A DNA stretch of 64,000 bases from Kitasatospora sp. NBC_01287 (GTDB lineage: Bacteria; Actinomycetota; Actinomycetes; Streptomycetales; Streptomycetaceae), in the NCBI RefSeq assembly GCF_026340565.1, contig NZ_JAPEPB010000001.1, forward strand, positions 5,618,501-5,682,500, written 5' to 3'. The notes beneath the pieces were generated by a model. That model was given only the letters and a program-made list of their open reading frames with translations. It ran no database searches and was not told the DNA's origin. This document shows positions 58,328-64,000 of the stretch, in pieces. How positions within the stretch are numbered: the stretch's first letter is position 1; every line of letters starts with the position of its first letter. Made by a program: the position numbers and the translations under genes.

Positions 58328-58894
58328 CTACCGGGTGTACTGCGTCCGCTCCTGGGAGGTCAGGATCCGCTCGGCCTGCGCGACCACCGGCTGGGCCGGT
58401 ACCACCGCCGCGACCGGCTGCTGCTCGTGCTCGTGCTCGGCCAGCTCCGGCATCGCCTTGAAGACCCAGGTGCGGTAGGAGAAGAAGCGGAACAGCGTCG
58501 CCACCCCGGTGCCCGCCACCTTCGAGGCGTTGTACGCGAGGGTGCCGGTCAGCCCCAGGCTGTAGGTGGTGAACCAGACCGTGCCGTTCTCGATCAGCAG
58601 GCCGATCCCGCTGAAGACCAGGAAGAGCGTGATCTCCCGGCGCCGCGAGGCCGCGTCGCTGTCCCGGTACACCCAGTAGCGGTAGCCGACGTAGTTGACC
58701 AGGATCGACACCACGGTGCCGATCAGTGAGCAGCGCACCACGGCCCAGTGGGTGGCGTGGATGGTGGCGTTGGAGACGCCGAAGTTCACTACGATGCCGA
58801 TCAGCCCGACGACCGCGAACTTCCCCACCTCGCTGGAGGCCCCGCGCAGCCGCTGGGTCAGGGAGGGGCGTCGGTGCGCGCTGTGCTTGGTCAT
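58328..58894 (-). CDS. GtrA-family membrane protein
   Basis: A 188-residue protein with four membrane segments in the GtrA pattern (VGKFAVVGLIGIVVNFGVS; IGTVVSILVNYVGYRYWVY; ITLFLVFSGIGLLIENGTVW; ASKVAGTGVATLFRFFSYR). GtrA proteins help flip undecaprenyl-linked sugars for cell-wall or polysaccharide decoration. AGGAG precedes ATG 58894. Confidence 0.85.
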   Translation of the reverse strand: MTKHSAHRRPSLTQRLRGASSEVGKFAVVGLIGIVVNFGVSNATIHATHWAVVRCSLIGTVVSILVNYVGYRYWVYRDSDAASRRREITLFLVFSGIGLLIENGTVWFTTYSLGLTGTLAYNASKVAGTGVATLFRFFSYRTWVFKAMPELAEHEHEQQPVAAVVPAQPVVAQAERILTSQERTQYTR

Positions 58895-59102
58895 CCGGGA
58901 GGTCTCCTGAGCGCCTGGTCGCCGAAGGCCGGAAGTGGCCTGCGGGCGAGGGCACATGATCACGGCAGTGCCCCGTTCGGGTCCGGCCATCCAGGCTACC
59001 GGCTCCCACCGGCTCCCACCGGCCCCTCCGGCGGAGGAGCCTGCCCCGGAGCCCGGCGGCAGGGCCCACCGCCGGGCGTGCACCCTGCGGGAGCTGCCCG
59101 GA

Positions 59103-59117
59103 TATCCTGGCAGGGTG
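59103..59117 (+). promoter_or_regulatory. Leaderless purK promoter
   Basis: -10 TATCCT (59103-59108), six bases, GTG 59115. The identical TATCCT hexamer serves the nucleoside phosphorylase gene. Confidence 0.55.
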
Positions 59118-60272
59118 ACTTTTCCGGGCAGCGCAAAATTTCCAACGGTGGGCATGGTCGGCGGCGGGCAGCTGGCGCGCATGGCGCACCAGGCGGGCAT
59201 CCCGCTGGGCATCCGCTTCAAGCTCCTCGCCGACACCCCGCAGGACTCCGCCTCCCAGGTGGTCGCCGACACCGTGCTCGGCGACTACCGGGACCTGGAG
59301 ACGCTGCGCCGCTTCGCCGCGGACTGTGACGTGGTCACCTTCGACCACGAGCACGTCCCCACCGAGCACCTGCGGGCCCTGCTGGCCGACGGCGTGGCGG
59401 TGCGGCCCGGCCCCGAGGCCCTGGTCAACGCCCAGGACAAGGGCGTGATGCGGGCCAAGCTGGACGAGATCGGCGCCCCCTGCCCGCGGCACCGCCTGGT
59501 CGCCGACCCGGCCGACGTCACCGCCTTCGCCCAGGAGGGCGACGGGTACCCGGTGGTGCTGAAGACGGTGCGCGGCGGCTACGACGGCAAGGGCGTCTGG
59601 GTGGTCGGCGACGAGGAGGAGGCGCACGCGCCCTTCCTGGCGGGCGTGGCGGTGCTGGCCGAGGAGAAGGTCGACTTCGTCCGCGAGCTGGCCGCCAACG
59701 TGGTCCGCTCACCCAGCGGCCAGGCCGTCTCCTACCCGGTGGTGGAGAGCCTGCAGGAGAACGGGGTCTGCGCCGAGGTCACCGCCCCCGCTCCCGACCT
59801 GGCGCCGGAGCTGGCCGGCGAGGCCCAGGAGCTGGCCCTGCGGATCGCCGGGGAGCTCGACATCACCGGCCACCTGGCGGTCGAGCTGTTCGAGACCCGC
59901 GACGGCCGGATCCTGGTCAACGAGCTGGCGATGCGCCCGCACAACTCCGGCCACTGGTCGATCGACGGCGCGGTCACCTCGCAGTTCGAGAACCACCTGC
60001 GGGCCGTCCTCGACCTGCCGCTCGGCGACCCGCGCCCGCGCGCCCGGTGGACCGTGATGGTCAACGTGCTCGGTGGCGACTACCCGGACATGTACCACGC
60101 CTTCCTGCACTGCATGGCCCGCGACCCCGGTCTGCGGATCCACATGTACGGCAAGGACGTGAAGCCCGGCCGCAAGGTCGGCCACGTCACCGTCTTCGGG
60201 GACGACCTCGAGGACGTGCGCGAGCGCGCCCGCCACGCGGCCGCCTACCTGAGAGGCACGATCACCGAATGA
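59115..60272 (+). CDS. purK: N5-carboxyaminoimidazole ribonucleotide synthase
   Basis: A 385-residue ATP-grasp enzyme of purine synthesis that carboxylates AIR to N5-CAIR using ATP and bicarbonate. Motifs: VGMVGGGQLARMAHQAG, TVRGGYDGKGVW and VNELAMRPHNSGHWSIDG. GTG 59115 is preferred because it coincides with the leaderless transcription start; 180 bases of in-frame upstream DNA look non-coding. ATGA overlap with purE. Confidence 0.94.
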   Translation: MTFPGSAKFPTVGMVGGGQLARMAHQAGIPLGIRFKLLADTPQDSASQVVADTVLGDYRDLETLRRFAADCDVVTFDHEHVPTEHLRALLADGVAVRPGPEALVNAQDKGVMRAKLDEIGAPCPRHRLVADPADVTAFAQEGDGYPVVLKTVRGGYDGKGVWVVGDEEEAHAPFLAGVAVLAEEKVDFVRELAANVVRSPSGQAVSYPVVESLQENGVCAEVTAPAPDLAPELAGEAQELALRIAGELDITGHLAVELFETRDGRILVNELAMRPHNSGHWSIDGAVTSQFENHLRAVLDLPLGDPRPRARWTVMVNVLGGDYPDMYHAFLHCMARDPGLRIHMYGKDVKPGRKVGHVTVFGDDLEDVRERARHAAAYLRGTITE

Positions 60273-60802
60273 CGAACAGCACCACGCCGCTCGTCGGCAT
60301 CGCCATGGGCTCCGACTCCGACTGGTCCGTGATGGAGGCCGCCGCCCAGGCACTCGACGAGTTCGAGGTGCCCTACGAGGTCAACGTCCTCTCGGCGCAC
60401 CGGATGCCCCGCGAGATGATCGGCTACGGCGAGCAGGCCCACCACCGCGGCCTGAAGGCGATCATCGCCGGGGCCGGCGGGGCCGCCCACCTGCCGGGCA
60501 TGCTGGCCTCGGTCACCCCGCTGCCGGTGATCGGCGTGCCGGTGCCGCTGCGCTACCTGGACGGCATGGACAGCCTGCTCTCCATCGTCCAGATGCCGGC
60601 CGGCGTGCCGGTGGCCACCGTCTCGGTGGCGGGCGCGCGCAACGCGGGCCTGCTGGCGGTGCGCATGATCGCCGCCTTCGACCCGGAGCTCACCGAGAAG
60701 ATGAGCGAGTTCCAGGCCGAGCTGAACCACCAGGCCACCGAGAAGGGCAGGAAGCTGCGCGCCAAGGTGGCGGGTTCCGCTTCCTTCGGCTTCAGCCGGT
60801 AG
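60269..60802 (+). CDS. purE: N5-CAIR mutase
   Basis: A 177-residue class I PurE that moves the carboxylate of N5-CAIR to C4, giving CAIR. Signatures: GIAMGSDSDWSVM, SAHRMPREMIGYG, IAGAGGAAHLPGMLA and GVPVPLRYLDGMDSLLSIVQ. ATG 60269 overlaps the purK stop. Confidence 0.95.
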   Translation: MTNSTTPLVGIAMGSDSDWSVMEAAAQALDEFEVPYEVNVLSAHRMPREMIGYGEQAHHRGLKAIIAGAGGAAHLPGMLASVTPLPVIGVPVPLRYLDGMDSLLSIVQMPAGVPVATVSVAGARNAGLLAVRMIAAFDPELTEKMSEFQAELNHQATEKGRKLRAKVAGSASFGFSR

Positions 60803-60816
60803 GCAGGATGGGGTCC

Positions 60817-62007
60817 ATGACCTCTGATCAGCTGGACCGCGCCCGTACGCTGCTCGCCGCCGCGCCGGTGGTGGACGGTCACAACGACCTGCCGTGGGCG
60901 ATGCGCAACCAGGCGGGCTACGACCTGGACGCCATCGACCTGGCCGCCGACCAGCGGGGCCGGCTGCACACCGACCTCGACCGGCTGCGGGCCGGCGGGG
61001 TCGGTGCGCAGTTCTGGTCGGTCTTCGTCAGCGCGAACCTGTCGGGCGACACGGCGGTCAGCGCGACCCTGGAGCAGATCGACTTCGTGCGCGCGCTGGT
61101 CGACCGGTTCCCGGACCGGCTGCGGCTCGCGCTGAGCGCCGACGACATGGAGGCGGCCCGGGCCGAGGGCAGGATCGCCTCGTTGATGGGGGCCGAGGGC
61201 GGGCACAGCATCAACTCCTCGCTGGCCACCCTGCGCGCGCTGCACCAGCTGGGTGTGCGGTACATGACGCTCACCCACAACGACAACGTGCCGTGGGCCG
61301 ACTCCGCCACCGACGAGCCGGCCGCCGGCGGCCTCACCCGCTTCGGCGAGGAGGTGGTGCGGGAGATGAACCGGCTCGGCATGCTGGTCGACCTCTCGCA
61401 CACCTCGCCCGACACCATGCGGCACGCGCTGCGGGTCACCGAGGCGCCGGTGATCTTCTCGCACTCCTCCGCGCGCGCCGTGCACGACCACCCGCGCAAC
61501 ATCCCCGACGACGTGCTCGCCCTGCTGCCCGCCAACGGGGGCGTGGCGATGGCCACCTTCGTGCCGCAGTTCATCCTGCCCGAGGCCACCGCCTGGATGC
61601 TGCGGGCCGCCGCGGCGCTGGAGGCCGACGGCTTCCACCACCAGGCGCACACCCCCGAGGCGATGGCGGTGCTGCACGCGTTCGAGGCCGGCGACCCGCG
61701 CCCGATCGCCACCACGGCCACCGTCGCCGACCACCTGGACCACATGCGCGAGGTGGCCGGTGTCGACCACCTCGGCGTCGGCGGCGACTTCGACGGCGTC
61801 CCCTTCACCCCGGCCGGCCTCGACGACGTCTCCGGCTACCCCAACCTGGTCGCCGAACTCCTGGACCGGAACTGGTCGGAGGCCGACCTGGCCAAGCTCA
61901 CCTGGGGCAACGCCGTGCGGGTGCTGCGCGCCGCCGAGGACGTGGCCCGCGCGGCGGGCGCCGCCCGCGGGCCCTCGATCGCCACCCTGGCGCAGCTGGA
62001 CGGCTGA
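60817..62007 (+). CDS. Renal-type membrane-less dipeptidase (M19)
   Basis: A 396-residue dipeptidase of the M19/renal family in the amidohydrolase superfamily. Metal motifs: VDGHNDLPWAMR, E in MGAEGGHSIN, H in DLSHTSPDTM, H in SHSSARAVHDHPRN, and GGDFDGVPFTPAGL. The S. coelicolor relative SCO3058 hydrolyses L-X-D-Y dipeptides, which suggests peptidoglycan or D-amino-acid peptide turnover. ATG 60817 follows GGATGGGG; ATG 60808 is possible. It lies 14 bp after purE. Confidence 0.9.
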   Translation: MTSDQLDRARTLLAAAPVVDGHNDLPWAMRNQAGYDLDAIDLAADQRGRLHTDLDRLRAGGVGAQFWSVFVSANLSGDTAVSATLEQIDFVRALVDRFPDRLRLALSADDMEAARAEGRIASLMGAEGGHSINSSLATLRALHQLGVRYMTLTHNDNVPWADSATDEPAAGGLTRFGEEVVREMNRLGMLVDLSHTSPDTMRHALRVTEAPVIFSHSSARAVHDHPRNIPDDVLALLPANGGVAMATFVPQFILPEATAWMLRAAAALEADGFHHQAHTPEAMAVLHAFEAGDPRPIATTATVADHLDHMREVAGVDHLGVGGDFDGVPFTPAGLDDVSGYPNLVAELLDRNWSEADLAKLTWGNAVRVLRAAEDVARAAGAARGPSIATLAQLDG

Positions 62008-62094
62008 CCGCGCCCGCGGGAGTCACCGGTCGGCGGGGTCCGTCGAACGTCGAACAGCTGCCCGTCGGGCAGCGGATCCTTCAGGAGGCTGGAG

Positions 62095-62502
62095 ATGTAC
62101 GGAGACGCGGCGACGGTCCGCCGGATCCTGACCGAACTCGGCGGCACCTGGGCGGTGGTGGGCCTGTCCGCCAACCAGCGCCGCGCGGCCTACGGGGTGG
62201 CGGACGTGCTCCAGCGCCACGGCAAGCGGGTCGTCCCGGTCCACCCGAAGGCGGAGACGGTGCACGGCGAGCCCGGCTACCCCACCTTGGCCGCGATCCC
62301 GTTCCCGGTCGACGTGGTGGACGTCTTCGTGCGCGGTGAGCTGGCCGGCGCCGTGGTCGACGAGGCGATCGGGATCGGCGCCAAGGCGCTCTGGCTGCAG
62401 CTCGGCGTCATCGACGAGGCGGCCTACGAGCGGGCCCGGGCCGCGGGGCTGGCCATCGTGATGGACAAGTGCCCGGCGATCGAGCTGCCCCGCCTGGGCT
62501 GA
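62095..62502 (+). CDS. CoA-binding (YccU-like) protein
   Basis: A 135-residue protein consisting of one Rossmann CoA-binding domain: WAVVGLSANQRRAAYGVADV, VVPVHPKAETVHG and KALWLQLGVIDEAAY. Such domains occur in succinyl-CoA synthetase-like proteins; the single-domain form has no known reaction. AGGAGGC precedes ATG 62095. Confidence 0.87.
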   Translation: MYGDAATVRRILTELGGTWAVVGLSANQRRAAYGVADVLQRHGKRVVPVHPKAETVHGEPGYPTLAAIPFPVDVVDVFVRGELAGAVVDEAIGIGAKALWLQLGVIDEAAYERARAAGLAIVMDKCPAIELPRLG

Positions 62503-62541
62503 CCGCCCGCCAGGGCTTACCACCCGGGCGCCGGGCCGAGC

Positions 62542-62569
62542 CCCGTATCAACCGATCGGTTGATACGGG
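62542..62569. promoter_or_regulatory. Perfect 28-bp palindrome upstream of an ABC export operon
   Basis: The half CCCGTATCAACCGA is followed directly by its exact complement, 28 bp without spacer. The core TCAACCGATCGGTTGA has the form of TetR-family operators that control efflux genes. It lies 115 bp before the ABC ATPase gene; it could also act as the terminator of the CoA-binding gene. Confidence 0.6.
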
Positions 62570-62683
62570 CTCAGCCGTATCGGCGGCGCGGGCAGCCGGG
62601 CGGTCGATGTCCGCACGGTGGCCGGCGCGGGATTCTGGTGGCACAGCGCGAGAGCGGCAAAGGCCACCAGGGGAGAGACGGTC

Positions 62684-63592
62684 ATGGCAGTCATCGAGGT
62701 CGAGCACCTTCGGAAGCGGTACGGGCAGGAGACCGTGGTGCACGACGTGTCGTTCCAGGTCGAGGAGGGGGAGATCTTCGGCATCCTCGGCCCGAACGGC
62801 GCCGGCAAGACCACGACGGTCGAGTGCCTGGCCGGGTTGCGGCCGATGGACGGCGGGCGGATCTCGGTGCTGGGGCTCGACCCGGGCCGCCGGCGGGAGG
62901 AGCTGCGCCAGGTGCTGGGTGTGCAGCTCCAGGAGAGCGGGCTGCCGGACCGGCTGAAGGTCGCCGAGGCGCTCGAACTGTACGCCTCGTTCTACCGGAA
63001 CCCGGCCGACCCGGTGGAGTTGATGGAGCGGCTCGGGCTGGCGGAGAAGGCGGGCACCCGGTTCAAGAAGCTGTCGGGCGGCCAGAAGCAGCGGCTGGCC
63101 ATCGCGCTGGCCATGGTGGGCAGCCCGAAGGTGGTGGTGCTCGACGAGCTGACCACCGGGCTGGACCCGCACGCCCGCCGCACCGCCTGGGAGCTGGTGG
63201 AGCAGATCCGGGAGGCGGGCGTCACCGTGCTGCTGGTCACCCACTTCATGGAGGAGGCCGAGCGGCTCTGCGACCGGGTCGCGGTGATCGACGGCGGCCG
63301 GGTGGTGGCCGTCGACACCCCCGCGGGCCTGACGGCGCGGGCCGGCCGGCGGCAGCTGATGCGGTTCCGGCCCTCCGCCCCGCTGGACGAGGAACTGCTG
63401 CGCGCGCTGCCCGAGGTGGTCGAGGTGCGTCGGCAAGGGGCGCAGATCGAGGTCAGCGGCACCGGGAACGTGGTGCAGGCGGTCAGCTCGCTGCTGGCCC
63501 GGCGCCAGATCATCGCCGCCGACCTGCGGGTCGAGCAGGCCAGCCTGGACGACGCGTTCATCGCGCTGACCGGCCGCGGCACCGCCGACTGA
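62684..63592 (+). CDS. ABC transporter ATP-binding protein (multidrug type)
   Basis: A 302-residue ATPase with Walker A GPNGAGKTTTVECLAG, Q-loop, signature LSGGQKQRLAIALAM, Walker B VVVLDELTTGLD and H-loop VTHFMEEAERLCDR; the last ~80 residues are the DUF4162 domain of drug-export ATPases of the CcmA/DrrA type. ATG 62684 is preferred, with GGGGAGAGA upstream. Cotranscribed with the permease that begins 66 bp later. Confidence 0.9.
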   Translation: MAVIEVEHLRKRYGQETVVHDVSFQVEEGEIFGILGPNGAGKTTTVECLAGLRPMDGGRISVLGLDPGRRREELRQVLGVQLQESGLPDRLKVAEALELYASFYRNPADPVELMERLGLAEKAGTRFKKLSGGQKQRLAIALAMVGSPKVVVLDELTTGLDPHARRTAWELVEQIREAGVTVLLVTHFMEEAERLCDRVAVIDGGRVVAVDTPAGLTARAGRRQLMRFRPSAPLDEELLRALPEVVEVRRQGAQIEVSGTGNVVQAVSSLLARRQIIAADLRVEQASLDDAFIALTGRGTAD

Positions 63593-63658
63593 CCGCGCGC
63601 CCCGCGCGCCCCCCACCCTCGCTGCCGCTCCCCCTCCCACTCTCGCAAGGATACTGAC

Positions 63659-64000
63659 ATGAGCATGTTCGCCATGACGCGCCGCGGCTTCCGGACCCTC
63701 ACCCTCACCCAGGCCAGGCTGCTGCTGCGCGAACCGGCCGCGCTGATCTGGCTGGGCCTGCCCGTCCTGCTGCTGCTCGTCTTCGGCAGCATCCCCGGCT
63801 TCCACACCGCCCAGGCCGCCCTCGGCGGCAAGCGGATGATCGACGTCTACGTGCCGACGCTGGCCGCGATGGTCCCGCTCTTCCTGGCCTTCACCGCGCT
63901 GCCGATGACGATGGCCGGCTTCCGCGAGAAGGACGTGCTGCGCCGCCTGTCCGCCAGCCCCGTGCCGGCGGCCGGGATGCTCGCCGCGCTGGTCGTGGTG
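63659..64000 (+). CDS. ABC-2 type permease, N-terminal part only
   Basis: The first 114 residues of an ABC-2 family membrane permease, cut by the window end. A short basic N terminus with TLTLTQARLLLREPAALIW, then membrane segments (LGLPVLLLLVFGSI; YVPTLAAMVPLFLAFTALP) and the conserved ABC-2 phrase FREKDVLRRLSASPV. AAGGA precedes ATG 63659. Confidence 0.88.
   Translation, partial: MSMFAMTRRGFRTLTLTQARLLLREPAALIWLGLPVLLLLVFGSIPGFHTAQAALGGKRMIDVYVPTLAAMVPLFLAFTALPMTMAGFREKDVLRRLSASPVPAAGMLAALVVV

Overview
This is a very GC-rich actinomycete chromosome segment. Its codon usage, many leaderless promoters, the afsQ1-afsQ2-afsQ3/sigQ locus, a cya-cdgE pair, accA2 with pccB-pccE, and several HTH/DUF397 and Uma2 genes point to the family Streptomycetaceae (Streptomyces, Kitasatospora or a close relative; the genus cannot be decided here). 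I see no rRNA, tRNA, CRISPR array, insertion sequence or prophage. Both ends cut through genes.

Layout. 0-7 kb: a Phd/RelE-type toxin-antitoxin pair, a GH16-like hydrolase, a PhyH-type oxygenase, a small wall or membrane surface protein, a divergent MFS/LysR pair, adenosine deaminase (add) and a small secreted protein. 7-12.5 kb: a PspC protein, then an operon read leftward (afsQ1, afsQ2, the lipoprotein afsQ3, a VanZ-like protein; the last three joined by GTGA overlaps), with sigQ divergent. 12.9-16.7 kb: an HTH/DUF5753 regulator, two neighbouring genes with broken reading frames (DUF397 and Uma2), and a divergent AraC/quinone oxidoreductase pair. 16.9-21.2 kb: a uridine kinase-like gene and the deoC-aldehyde dehydrogenase operon. 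21.4-25.1 kb: a small membrane protein, a solo ketoacyl synthase and a secreted alpha-amylase with a starch-binding domain. 25.5-32.5 kb: a PH-domain membrane protein, a phosphosugar mutase, purine nucleoside phosphorylase, an LpdA-like flavoprotein and a DeoR-type regulator. 32.6-41 kb: biotin-dependent acyl-CoA carboxylase (accA2, pccE, pccB, birA) with maf, a VapBC pair and cya. 41-46 kb: the diguanylate cyclase cdgE, fdhD and hutH. 46-54 kb: an RpiR regulator and the overlapping hut operon (hutU, an M20 amidohydrolase, hutF, hutI). 54-64 kb: a POT transporter, a two-component system, a GtrA protein, purK-purE, a renal-type dipeptidase, a CoA-binding protein and the start of an ABC export operon.

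How it works together. Three nucleoside genes far apart (add 5.3 kb, deoC 21.2 kb, nucleoside phosphorylase 29.2 kb) carry the same perfect 12-bp palindrome CTACGCGCGTAG directly upstream of a leaderless promoter. With the phosphosugar mutase between deoC and the phosphorylase they make a complete route from (deoxy)nucleosides to glycolysis: deamination, phosphorolysis, mutase, aldolase, then oxidation of the released acetaldehyde. A second unit degrades histidine; hutH and hutU have long dyads at their promoters, and the M20 enzyme between hutU and hutF looks like a stand-in for N-formylglutamate deformylase.

From memory of Streptomyces coelicolor gene order, 5-46 kb matches the SCO4901-SCO4934 region and 48.8-62.5 kb matches SCO3073-SCO3057 in reverse. 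If so, a rearrangement junction lies between hutH and hutU. This needs a genome alignment to confirm.
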